A DNA stretch of 64,000 bases, taken from NCBI RefSeq assembly GCF_014203755.1, contig NZ_JACHJS010000001.1, forward strand, positions 3,596,001 through 3,660,000, given 5' to 3'. Under the pieces are notes generated by a model that was not told where the DNA came from, ran no database searches, and worked only from the letters and a program-made list of their open reading frames with translations. Positions 15,501 to 34,914 of this stretch are shown one piece after another; within the stretch, counting starts at the first letter, position 1; the number at the start of each line of letters is the position of its first letter. Both the position numbers and the translations under genes were made by a program. Source of the stretch: Saccharothrix violaceirubra (GTDB lineage Bacteria; Actinomycetota; Actinomycetes; Mycobacteriales; Pseudonocardiaceae).

Positions 15501-18500
15501 CAGCAGCAGCCGCTGCTGCGGGTCGGTGGCCAGGGCCTCGCGCGGGGAGATCCCGAAGAACTCGGCGTCGAACCCGTCGGCGTCGTGCAGGAACCCGCCG
15601 TGCCGCGTGTAGGACGTGCCCGCGTGGTCGGGGTCCGGGTCGTACAGGCCGTCGAGGTCCCAGCCCCGGTTGTCCGGGAACGGGGTGACCGCGTCCCGGC
15701 CGTCGCGCACCAGCTCCCACAGGGCGTCGGGCGAGTCGACGCCGCCGGGCAGCCGGCACGCCATGCCGACGATCGCGATCGGCTCGTCGACCCGGGCGAC
15801 CGGTGCGACGACGTCCGGCGTGGTCTCGGCCGTCGGGAACAGTTCGGCCAGCAGGTGCTCGACCAGGGCGGCCGGCGTCGGGTGGTCGAAGGCCAGCGTC
15901 GCGGGCAGGCGCAGGCCCGTGGCCGCGTCGAGCCGGTTGCGCAGCTCGACCGAGGTCAGCGAGTCCAGCCCGAGGTCGCGGAACGCCCTGGCCGGGCCGA
16001 TCGCGGCCGGCGTCGTGCCCAGCACCGCCGCCACCTCGGCCCGCACCAGTTCCAGCAGCCCGGCGGACCGGCCCTCCCGGTCGAGTCCGGCGAACCGGCC
16101 CGCCGGCTGCCCGGCCGTCGCGACCCGCCTTGCCGGTCGCACCAGCCCGCGCAGCAGCGATGGCACGGTGCCCGCCCGCCGCACGGCGGCGAGGTCGAGC
16201 GGCGCCGGGACCACGAGCGGGTCGTCGACGCGCAGGGCGAGGTCGAACAGGGCGAGACCGCCGGCGGTGTCGATCCGGCGGATGCCGGCGCGGGCGTTGC
16301 GCGCGTGGTCGGCGGCCGTGAGGTGGCCGCTGATCCCGCTCGCCCGCTCCCACATGCCCCACGCCAGGGACCGCGCGGGCAGGCCGAGGGCGACCCGGTG
16401 CGCGGCCAGGGCGTCGAGGAACGTGTTGGCCGCCGCGTACGCGCCCTGCCCGCCGCTGCCGAGCACGCCGGCCACCGACGAGAACAGCACGAACGCGGCC
16501 AGGTCCTGGTCCAGGGTCAGCTCGTGCAGGTGCCAGGCGGCGTTCACCTTGGGCCGCAGCACGGCGGCGGCGCGTTCGGGCGTGAGCGAGTCGATCACCC
16601 CGTCGTCCACCACGCCCGCCGTGTGCAGGACGGCGGTGAGCGTGCGGCCGGCGAGCACGGCGGCGAGCACGGCCCGGTCGGCGACGTCGACGGCGGCGAC
16701 CTCGACCCGCGCCCCGAGCGCGGTCAGCGTCGTCACCAGGGCGTCGACCCCCGGCGTGGCGGCACCCCGCCGGCCGAGCAGGAGCAGGTTCCGCGCGCCG
16801 TGCCGGGTGACGACGTGGTGGGCGAACTCGGCGCCGAGCGCGCCGAGACCGCCGGTGATCACCACCGTGCCGTCGGGGTCCCAGGCCCGGCCGGGCGCGC
16901 GCGGGGCGGCCCGGACCAGTCGGGGCACGGACACCTGCCCGTCGCGGACCCTGAGCTGCGGTTCGTCGCCCAAAGCCGGCACGAGGCCGGAGTCGGTGTC
17001 CAGCAGCACGACCCGGCCGGGCCGCTCGGTCTGCGCGGCCCGGACCAGGCCGACGACCGGCGCGTACGCGAGACCGTCACGAACGCGGACGACCAACGTC
17101 CGCTCGTCGTCGCTCGCAAGGTGCGCGCGCAGTCCGGCCAGCACGGCGGCGGTCGCGGTGTGCGCGTCGGCGACCGGGTCGCCGGTCGGTTCCGGCGCGT
17201 CGAGCAGGACGACCCGGTCGGTACCGGCCTCGGCCGGACCGGACGGCACCCAGTCCACGGTGAACAGCGCGTCCCGGGGTCCGGCGGCGCCGACCTCCAC
17301 CAGGCGGGAGCGCAGGCTGTCCACGGTGACGACCGGCTCGCCCTGCGCGTCGGCGGCCAGCAGGGACAGCTCGTCGTCCCCGGTCACGGTCAGCCGCACG
17401 CGCAACGAGGTCGCCCCGGTGGCGTGCACGCGGACTCCGCGCCACGCGAACGGCAGCCGGTTGCGGCCGGACGGGGTGGTGGCGAGGGTGTCGTAGGCGG
17501 CCGGGTGCAGTGCGGCGTCGAGCAGCGCGGGGTGGACGGCGAAACCTTGGGTGTCCTCTGTGGACACTTCGGCGTAGAGGGTGTTCCCGTCCTTCCACAG
17601 CGCCTGAACGCCCTGGAAAGCGGGACCGTAGGCGAGTCCGGCGTCGGCCAACACGGGGTAGAGGGAGTCGACGTCGACGGGTACGGCGGCGGGCGGCCAC
17701 ACGTCGAGCCGGTCGGGGCCTGTCGCGGACGAGGACCCGAGTCGGCCGCTCGCGTGCCGCGTCCACCCGTCCTCGTCCTCGGCCCGCGAGTGCACGGACA
17801 CCGACCGCCCGGTCCCGTCGGGCGGGCCGACCGCGACCTGCACCCGCACGGCCCGGTCCCCCAGCACCAGCGGGGCCTCCACGACCAGGTCCTCCAGCAC
17901 GTCCGCGCCGACCTCGTCGCCCGCGCGCACCGCGAGTTCCACGAACGCCGTCCCCGGCAGCAGCACGGTCGACCCGACCACGTGGTCCGCGAGCCACGGG
18001 TGCGTGTGCCGGGACAGCCGTCCGGTCAGCACCAGCCCGCCGTCCTCGGCCAGGGCGACGGTGGCACCCAGCAGCGGGTGGTCGGCGTCGACGAGTCCGA
18101 ACCCGGCGGCGTCGGCGGGTGCGCGTTCGACGTCGAGCCAGAACCGCTCGCGCTGGAACGCATAGGTGGGCAGGTCGACCGCACGGGCGCCGGGGAACAC
18201 CGCCGTCCAGTCCACCGGACGCCCGCGCACGTGCGCGGTGGCCAACGCGGTCACGACGGCCAGGCTCTCGGGCCGGTCCTTGCGCAGCGCGGGCACCAGC
18301 ACGGCGTCCGGCGCGCTGTCGGCGGCCAGGGCGGTGAGCACGGCGTCCGGCCCGATCTCGACGAACGTGTCCACCCCGGCCGCCACGAGGTGCGTGACGG
18401 CGTCGGCGAACCGGACCGCGTGCCGGGCGTGCCGCACCCAGTAGTCCGGGTCGGCCAACTCGGCGGACACCGGCCGCCCGGTCACCGCGGACACCACCGG

Positions 18501-20954
18501 GATGGTCGGAGCCGAGGCCCGTACGCCGGCGACCACGGCGCGGAACTCCGCGAGCACGGGCTCGACCAGCGGCGAGTGGAACGCGTGCGACACCGTGAGC
18601 CGCTTGGTCCGGCGCCCCGACCCGGCCACGTGCGCGGCGACCGCGAGCACCGACTCCTCGGCGCCCGACACGACGACCGCGTTCGGGCCGTTGACCGCCG
18701 CGATGTCCACATCGGACAGTCCGGCGAGCAGGTCGCGCACCTCGGCCTCGGGAGCCGCCAGGGCCGCCATCGCCCCGCCGGTCGGCAGTGCACGCATGAG
18801 CCGGCCGCGCGCCGCGACGATCCTCGCCGCGTCGGCGAGCGACCAGACCCCGGCCACGTGGGCGGCGGCCAGCTCGCCGATCGAGTGCCCGGTCACGAAG
18901 TCCGGCCGCACACCCCACGACTCGAACAGCCGGAACAGCGCGACCTCGACCGCGAACACCCCGGCCTGCGTGTAGAGGGTGTCGTCGAGCGACCCGTCGC
19001 CCGTCCCGAACACCACGTCCGCGACGGAGACGCCCGACTCGCGGTCCAGTTCCGCCACGGCCGCGTCGAACGCGCCGGCGAACACCGGGTAGGCCGCGTA
19101 CAGCCCGCGCCCCATCCCGACCCGCTGCGCACCCTGGCCGGTGAACAGGAACGCCACCGACCCGCCGGCCACGCCGCGCACGACCGACGCGGACGCCGCG
19201 CCGGACGCCAACGCCCGCAACCCGTCGTCCAGCGCGGCCCGGTCGACACCGAGCACGACGGCGCGTTCGCCCAACGTCGCGCGCCGGGTCGCCAACGACC
19301 ACCCGACGTCGGCCGGATCGCCGACCACGCCCGACAGCCGTTCCGCCTGGGCGACCACGGCTTCGGGCGAGTACCCCGACAGCACCCAGGGCACGACGGG
19401 CACGCCGTCCGGCACGTCCGCCGCCTCGGCCGCCCGATCCGGGAACCGCTCGCCGATCGACGGCCGTTCCGTACCGGCCGCCACGGCTTCGGGGGAACGC
19501 TCCACCGGCACACCCACAGGCCGTTGCGCCCCGACCGCCGGCTCCACCCCGGGCACGCGGCCCGGCACCGCCTCCTCGGCCGGCGCCTCCTCGATGATCA
19601 CGTGGGCGTTCGTGCCGCTGACCCCGAACGCCGACACCCCCGCCCGACGCGGGGTCTCCCCGCCCGGCCACGGGAGTTCGTGCTCCAGCAGGCGAAGCAC
19701 CCCGTCCGACCAGTCGACGTGGGTCGTCGGCCGGTCGACGTGCAGGGTCCGGGGCAGCACGCCGTGGCGCAGCGCCTCGACGATCTTGATGATGCCCGCC
19801 GCACCGGCCGCCGCCTGCGTGTGCCCGATGTTGGACTTCACCGACCCCAGCCACAGCGGCCGGTCCGCCGCCCGACCCCGGCCGTAGGCGGTGATCAGGG
19901 CGTTGGCCTCGATCGGGTCGCCCAGGCGGGTGCCCGTGCCGTGGGCCTCGACGACGTCCACGTCGGACGGGTCGAGGCGGGCGTCGGCCAGGGCCGCGCG
20001 GATCACGCTCTCCTGCGCCGGTCCGTTCGGCGCGGTCAGGCCGTTGGACGCGCCGTCCTGGTTGACCGCGCTGCCGCGCACGACGGCCAACACGCGGTGC
20101 CCGTTCGCCCGAGCGTCCGACAACCGTTCCAGCAGCAGCACGCCGACGCCCTCGCCCCAGCCCGTGCCGTCGGCCTCGTCCGAGAACGCCCGGCACCGCC
20201 CGTCGCCGGACAGGCCGCGCTGGCGGGAGAACTCGACGAACGACGACGGCGACGCCATGACCGTCACGCCGCCGACCACGGCCAGCGACGACTCGCCCGA
20301 CCGCAGCGACTTCGCCGCCAGGTGCAGGGCGACCAGCGACGACGAGCACGCCGTGTCGATCGTGACCGCCGGACCCGAGAAACCGAACGTGTAGGAGATC
20401 CGGCCGGACGCCACGCTGGCCGCCGTGCCGACCGCGAGGTACCCGTCGACCGACGCCGGGGTGGCGGGCAGGCGTGCCGCGTAGTCCTGGCCGTTCACGC
20501 CCGCGAAGACGCCGACGTCCTTGCCCCGCACCGAATGCGGGTCGATGCCCGCCCGTTCCAGCGCTTCCCAGGTCGTCTCCAGCAGCAGGCGGTGCTGCGG
20601 GTCGGTGGCCAGGGCCTCGCGCGGCGAGATGCCGAAGAACCCGGCGTCGAACCCGGCGATGTCGTCGAGGAACGCGCCGTGCCGGGTGTAGGAGGTGCCC
20701 GGCCGGTCGGGGTCCGCATCGTACAGGGCGTCCAGGTCCCAGCCCCGGTCGGCGGGGAACGGTCCGACCGCGTCGCCGCCGGCGGCGACCAGCCGCCACA
20801 GGTCCTCCGGCGACGACACGCCGCCGGGGAACCGGCAGGCCGTGCCGATGATCGCGATCGGCTCGTGCCGGACGGCGTCGAGCCGCTCGCGGGTGTCGGT
20901 CAGCTCGGCGGTCACCTTCAGCAGGAGTTGCCTGATCCGGTCGTCGCTGCTCAT
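12582..20954 (-). CDS. Type I PKS, modules 3 and 4: KS-AT-DH-KR-ACP / KS-AT-ACP
   Basis: Bimodular protein of 2790 residues from the ATG at 20954. Module 3: docking coil (1-32), KS (Cys near 202), AT (GHSIGE near 692, HAFH near 789, malonyl), DH ([10 protein letters not shown] near 990, with Ser where Gly is usual; Asp in LLDAALH near 1147), KR (GGLGALG near 1365, VDD motif, YAAAN near 1505, B1-type) and ACP (GLDSL near 1663). Module 4: KS (Cys near 1896; EGHGTGT instead of EAHGTGT), AT (GHSQGE near 2325, YASH near 2425, methylmalonyl), ACP (near 2674) and no reductive domain, so the beta-ketone is kept. The C-terminus ends in an acidic helical docking segment ([12 protein letters not shown]). 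It hands the chain to the module 5 protein. Confidence 0.95.
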
Positions 20955-20989
20955 TGCGTTGTCGTGCCTTTCGTTTCTCGACCGGTGTG

Positions 20990-23900
20990 TCAGGAGATGC
21001 CCAGCGTGGCGCTGATGAAGGCGGCCAGTTCGTCGTCGTCGGCGTCGGCCAGGTCGCCGGCCGGGGCCGGTGCCGGCGGGGCCCAGCCCGCGATCACCTC
21101 GCGCAGCCGGATCGCGGCGTCCGCCCTGGTGGTGGGGTCCGCGCCGGTGGCCGCGGCGATGAGCGCGTCGATGGCGGCGTCCACCGAGGTGCCGGCCGCG
21201 GGGGCGAGCCCGGCGTCCAGGTGGGCGGCGAGCGCGAGCGGGGTCGGGTGGTCGAACACCACGGTCGACGCCAGCCGCAGCCCGGTCAGCGCGCCGATCC
21301 GGGTGCGCAGTTCCAGCGCGGACAGCGAGTCGAAGCCCTGGTCGTGGAAGCTGCGCGCGGCGTCGACCGCCGCCACCGCCCGGCCCTGCACGGCCGCGAC
21401 CTGCTCGCGCACCAGGGCGACCAGCCGGGCCGACCGCTCCGCCGCGTCCAGCCCGTCCAGCGACAGGACCTCGTCGGCCGGCGCCTCGCCGACCAGTTCC
21501 GACACGAGCGGAACGGGTCCGGCCAGCGTCGCCCAGTCCACGTCGGCCACGACCAGGGCGGTCTCGTCCGCGTCGAGGATCGGCCCGAGCGAGGCCACGG
21601 CGGACGCGGGCGGCAGCCCGGTGATCCCGTGCCGCGCCAGCACCCTGGCCGCGCCGTCGCCGACGATGCCGTCGCCCGCCCACTGGCCCCAGGCCACCGA
21701 CGTGCCGGGCAGGCCGGACGCGCGCCGCCGGGCGGCGAGCGCGTCCAGGTAGGCGTTGCCGGGCGCGTAGTTGCCCTGCCCGGCCGTGCCGCGCACGCCG
21801 GCCAGCGACGAGAACAGCACGAACGCGGACAGGTCCCGGTCGCGGGTCAGCTCGTCGAGCGCCCGCGCGCCGCCGACCTTGACCGCGAGCGCGGTCGCGA
21901 CCCGGCTCGGGGTGAGTTCGCCGAGCAGGGCGTCGTCCAGCACGGCGGCCGTGTGCACGACCGCGTCGAGCGGGTGGTCGGCCGGAATGGTGGCGAGCAC
22001 GGCGGCGAGGGCGGTCCGATCGCTCACGTCGGCGGCGACGATCTCCACCTCGGTGCCCAGCGCGGTCAGCCGGTCGGCCAGGTCCGCGGCACCCGGCGCG
22101 TCCGGACCACGCCGACCGACCAGGAGCAGGCGGGGCGCGCCGCGTTCGGCCAGCCAGGTGGCGACCCGTGCGCCGAGCGCGCCCGTGCCGCCGGTGATCA
22201 GCGTGGTGCCGCGCGGACGCCACGTGCGGGCGGCGGGTTCGACCGGTGCCCGGACGATCCGCCGGGCCAGCACGCCGGACGGCCGGACGGCCACCTCGGT
22301 CTCGGTGCCCGTGAGCACGCCCGCGAACCGGTCCCACGCGGCTTCGTCGGCGTCGGGCGCGAGGTCGACCAGGCCGCCCCAGCGGTCGGGGTGCTCGACG
22401 GCGGCGATCAGCCCGAGCCCCCACAGCAGGGCGTGGTCCGGATCGGCGTCGGCACCGGGCTCGACGGCGACCGCGCCCCGGGTCACGAGCCACAACGGCG
22501 CGTCCACTCCGTCCAAGGCCCGCAGAAGTCCGAGGGTGGCCGGGTGCGCGGCCGGCACGCCCGGGTGGTCGGGGTGGTCGCCCTTGGTCAACGCGAGCAA
22601 CGACACCACCCCGGCGATGCGCTCGACACCGGGACGCGGCGTCGGGGACGACATGGTGGCGGTGCACACGTCCGCACGCCCCAAGGAAAGCGCCTCGTCG
22701 AGGACACCCGGCAGAGCGACGTCCGACCCGCCGGACACCGCCGACGTTCCCCCACCTGCCACCACACGCACGTCCGGCTCAAGCGCGCACGACGCCTGCC
22801 CGGCCTGGAAACCCGCTCCCGCCAACGCCCGCGCGACATCCGCCACGTCGGTCACCAGCCGCACGTCGGCCCCTCGCGCGGACAAGGCCCGTTCGGCGGC
22901 AGGCGCCCACTGGTGTCCGGGCGGCGCGACGAGCAACCACGTCCCCGACAGCCGCCCGGCGGGCTCGCCGGTCGGCCGCCACACCACGCGGTGCCGCCAC
23001 GCGTCCACCCGCTCGCCGCCCGACCGACCGGTGTGCCACCGGGACAACGCGGGCAGCACGGCGGACACGGGTTCGTGCAGCCGGTCGTCGCCCAACGCGG
23101 CGGCCAGTCCGGCGACGTCACCTTCACGGACCAGTTCCCAGAACCGCCCGTCGCCCGCCGCCACACTCGCGTCGAGCCAGTACCGGCTGCGCTGGAACGG
23201 GTACGTGGGCAGGTCGATCCGGCGCGCACCGGGGAACACCGCCGGCCAGTCGACCGCGGCACCGGCGACGTGCGCGGCGCCCAGCGCGGCCACGACCGAC
23301 TTCGCCTCCGGCCGGTCGCGTCGCACCGAGGCGACCGCGTCCACGTCGTCCGAGGTCGCCCGGGCCAACGCGGTCAGCACGGCGTCCGGCCCGATCTCGA
23401 TCAGCGTGGTGGCACCGTGCTCGCGCAGCGTGGTGACCGCGTCGGCGAACCGCACGGCCTCGCGGGCGTGCCGCACCCAGTAGCCGGGGTCGGTCAGGTC
23501 GGCCACCGACCCGGTCAGGGTCGAGACCACGGTGATCTTCGGCCGGTGGAACGCCGCCGTCTCCACGACCGCACGGAACTCGGCGAGCATGGGCTCGATC
23601 AGCGGCGAGTGGAACGCGTGCGACACCGCGAGCCGTTTCGTGCGCACGTCGCCGAGAGCGGCCACGACGTCGAGTACCGCGTCCTCGGCACCGGACAGCA
23701 CGACCGAGGTCGGCCCGTTCACCGCCGCGATGTCCACAGTGGACACTCCGACCAGGGCCGCGCGGACGCGCTCCTCGGTCGCCTCCACGGCGACCATCGC
23801 CCCGTCCCGGGGCAACGCGCCCATCAACCGGCCGCGGGCCGCGACGATCCGGGCCGCGTCCGCGAGCGACCACACGCCCGCCACGTGCGCGGCGGCCAAC

Positions 23901-25816
23901 TCGCCGATCGAGTGCCCGGCGACGAAGTCCGGCCGCACGCCCCACGACTCGAACAACCGGAACAACGCCACCTCGAAGGCGAACAGCGCGGCCTGCGTGT
24001 AAGCGGTGTCGTCCAACGATCCCGCGTGCCCGGCCACCACGTCGGCGACCGGGACATCCAGTTCGCGGTCCAGCTCCGCCACGACCGCGTCGAACGCCGC
24101 CGCGAACACCGGGTAGGCCGCCCGCAACTCCTGCCCCATGCCGACCCGCTGCGCACCCTGTCCCGTGAACAGGAACGCCACCGATCCCCCGGCACGACCG
24201 GGCACGACCGACCGCAGCCCGTCGACCAGTTCCGCCCGGTCCACGCCGACCACTACCGCACGGTGCGCCAACGCCGCCCGGGAGGTCGCCAACGAGAACC
24301 CCAGGTCCTCGAGCGGCGCCCCGCCCTCGACGAGCGACAGCACGCGGGCCGCCTGCGCCCGCAACCCGGCCTCGGTGGCGCCCGACAGCACCAGCGGCAC
24401 GACCGGCGGCACGACACCCTCGGCCGCGACCGAAGCCGGTTCGCCCTGCTCGACCACCACGTGCGCGTTCGTCCCGCTCACCCCGAACGACGACACGGCG
24501 GCCCGGCGCGGACGCCCGGTCTCCGGCCACGGCCGGGCCCGCGACAGCAGCCGCACGCCGCTGTCCGCCCAGTCCACGTGCGGCGTGGGTTCGTCCACGT
24601 GCAGGGTCCGGGGCAGCACGCCGTGCCGCAGCGCCTCGACGAGCTTGACGATCCCGACGACACCGGCCGCCGCCTGGGTGTGCCCGACGTTGGACTTCAG
24701 CGACCCCAGCCACAGCGGCTCGGTCCGGCCCGCCCCGTAGGTGGCGATCAGCGCCTGGGCCTCGATCGGGTCGCCCAGCCGCGTACCGGTGCCGTGCGCC
24801 TCGACCAGGTCCACATCGGACGGTGCCAGCCCGGCGGACGCCAGCGCCGCGCGGATGACCCGCTGCTGGGCCGGACCGTTGGGCGCGGTGAGCTGGGTGC
24901 TGCGGCCGTCCTGGTTGACCGCCGAACCGCGCAGCACGGCCAGCACCGGGTGGCCCTTGGCGCGCGCGTCGGACAGCCGTTCCAGCACGAGCACGCCCAC
25001 GCCCTCGGCCCACGCGGTGCCGTCGGCGGCGGCGGCGAACGGCTTGCACCGGCCGTCGGGTGCCAGGCCGCGCTGCCGGGAGAACTCGACCAGGATGCCG
25101 GGGCCGCCGAGCACGGTCGCGCCGCCAGCCACCGCGAGCGAGGTCTCGCCCGAGCGCAGCGCCTGGATCGCCAGGTGCACCGCGACCAGCGACGACGAGC
25201 ACGCCGTGTCCACGGTGACCGCCGGTCCCTCCAGCCCGAAGGTGTAGGCGATCCGGCCGGACGCGACGCTCGTGGTCGTGCCGGTCAGCACGTAGCCGTC
25301 GGTGTCCGGGGCGGGCTTGTGGTGCAGGCTCGGCCCGTACTCCTGGGCTATCACGCCGACGAACACGCCCGCGTCGGACCCGCGCAGCGTGCCCGGGTCG
25401 ATGCCCGCCCGCTCGAACGCCTCCCACGTGGTCTCCAGCAGCAGCCGCTGCTGCGGGTCGGCGGCCAGCGCCTCGCGCGGCGGGATGCCGAAGAAGTCCG
25501 CGTCGAAGTCGCCCGCGTCGTAGAGGAAGCCGCCCCGGCGCGCGTAGGACTTGCCGCTGCGCGCCGGGTCCGGGTCGTACAGGTCCGGGTCCCAGCCCCG
25601 GTCGGTGGGCAGCGGGCCGGTCGCGTCGCGTTCCTCGACGACCAGGCGCCACAGCGCCTCCGGCGAGTCGACGCCGCCGGGCAGCCGGCAGGCCGTGCCG
25701 ACGATCGCGATCGGCTCGCTCGCGGCGGCCGTCACCTCGTCGAGACGCTGCCTGGTCTGCTTGAGCGCGGCCGTGACCCTGGTCAGGTAGTCGCGCAACT
25801 TCTGCTCGTCGCTCAC
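20990..25816 (-). CDS. Type I PKS, module 2: KS-AT-KR-ACP
   Basis: Monomodular PKS protein of 1608 residues. The start is the GTG at 25816 ([11 protein letters not shown]), with GAGGGGG about 7 nt upstream. Order: docking coiled coil (1-33), KS (TACSSS near 205, EAHGTGT, NVGHTQ), AT (GHSIGE near 635, HAFH near 733, malonyl-CoA), KR (GGTGALG near 1210, AVLDD motif, YAPGN near 1347, so B2-type) and ACP ([11 protein letters not shown] near 1498, Phe replacing the usual Leu). There is no DH, so a beta-hydroxyl is expected. The KR structural subdomain carries an unusual extra segment at about residues 997-1065. A nominal open frame continues upstream into the preceding PKS gene, but only because that gene is frameshifted. 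Confidence 0.93.
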   Translation of the reverse strand: MSDEQKLRDYLTRVTAALKQTRQRLDEVTAAASEPIAIVGTACRLPGGVDSPEALWRLVVEERDATGPLPTDRGWDPDLYDPDPARSGKSYARRGGFLYDAGDFDADFFGIPPREALAADPQQRLLLETTWEAFERAGIDPGTLRGSDAGVFVGVIAQEYGPSLHHKPAPDTDGYVLTGTTTSVASGRIAYTFGLEGPAVTVDTACSSSLVAVHLAIQALRSGETSLAVAGGATVLGGPGILVEFSRQRGLAPDGRCKPFAAAADGTAWAEGVGVLVLERLSDARAKGHPVLAVLRGSAVNQDGRSTQLTAPNGPAQQRVIRAALASAGLAPSDVDLVEAHGTGTRLGDPIEAQALIATYGAGRTEPLWLGSLKSNVGHTQAAAGVVGIVKLVEALRHGVLPRTLHVDEPTPHVDWADSGVRLLSRARPWPETGRPRRAAVSSFGVSGTNAHVVVEQGEPASVAAEGVVPPVVPLVLSGATEAGLRAQAARVLSLVEGGAPLEDLGFSLATSRAALAHRAVVVGVDRAELVDGLRSVVPGRAGGSVAFLFTGQGAQRVGMGQELRAAYPVFAAAFDAVVAELDRELDVPVADVVAGHAGSLDDTAYTQAALFAFEVALFRLFESWGVRPDFVAGHSIGELAAAHVAGVWSLADAARIVAARGRLMGALPRDGAMVAVEATEERVRAALVGVSTVDIAAVNGPTSVVLSGAEDAVLDVVAALGDVRTKRLAVSHAFHSPLIEPMLAEFRAVVETAAFHRPKITVVSTLTGSVADLTDPGYWVRHAREAVRFADAVTTLREHGATTLIEIGPDAVLTALARATSDDVDAVASVRRDRPEAKSVVAALGAAHVAGAAVDWPAVFPGARRIDLPTYPFQRSRYWLDASVAAGDGRFWELVREGDVAGLAAALGDDRLHEPVSAVLPALSRWHTGRSGGERVDAWRHRVVWRPTGEPAGRLSGTWLLVAPPGHQWAPAAERALSARGADVRLVTDVADVARALAGAGFQAGQASCALEPDVRVVAGGGTSAVSGGSDVALPGVLDEALSLGRADVCTATMSSPTPRPGVERIAGVVSLLALTKGDHPDHPGVPAAHPATLGLLRALDGVDAPLWLVTRGAVAVEPGADADPDHALLWGLGLIAAVEHPDRWGGLVDLAPDADEAAWDRFAGVLTGTETEVAVRPSGVLARRIVRAPVEPAARTWRPRGTTLITGGTGALGARVATWLAERGAPRLLLVGRRGPDAPGAADLADRLTALGTEVEIVAADVSDRTALAAVLATIPADHPLDAVVHTAAVLDDALLGELTPSRVATALAVKVGGARALDELTRDRDLSAFVLFSSLAGVRGTAGQGNYAPGNAYLDALAARRRASGLPGTSVAWGQWAGDGIVGDGAARVLARHGITGLPPASAVASLGPILDADETALVVADVDWATLAGPVPLVSELVGEAPADEVLSLDGLDAAERSARLVALVREQVAAVQGRAVAAVDAARSFHDQGFDSLSALELRTRIGALTGLRLASTVVFDHPTPLALAAHLDAGLAPAAGTSVDAAIDALIAAATGADPTTRADAAIRLREVIAGWAPPAPAPAGDLADADDDELAAFISATLGIS

Positions 25817-25848
25817 GGAAAGCCCCCTCTTGGTCGGCTGCGCCCGGG

Positions 25849-34804
<8,956 letters not shown>

Positions 34805-34887
34805 CGCGTGCTCAACGCTCCTTCACCCGGCGGCTGGACGGGCGTTCAGGCCCGATTCCAACCTCCCGCGCGCGAAGCGCCCGGAGC

Positions 34888-34914
34888 ACCCCTAGGCACC
34901 CCTATGAACCCCTA
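34888..34914 (-). promoter_or_regulatory. Triple heptamer operator, array 2 (PKS genes)
   Basis: On the minus strand it reads TAGGGGT-tca-TAGGGGT-gcc-TAGGGGT followed by GCT, with an exact 10-bp period. It ends 83 bp before the ATG of the loading-module gene. The first two heptamers encode the last residues of the LAL regulator (LGVHRGA) and the third supplies its TAG stop codon, so the operator is embedded in the 3' end of the regulator gene. It matches the array before the transporter operon in heptamer sequence, pitch and the following GCT. Confidence 0.72.
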
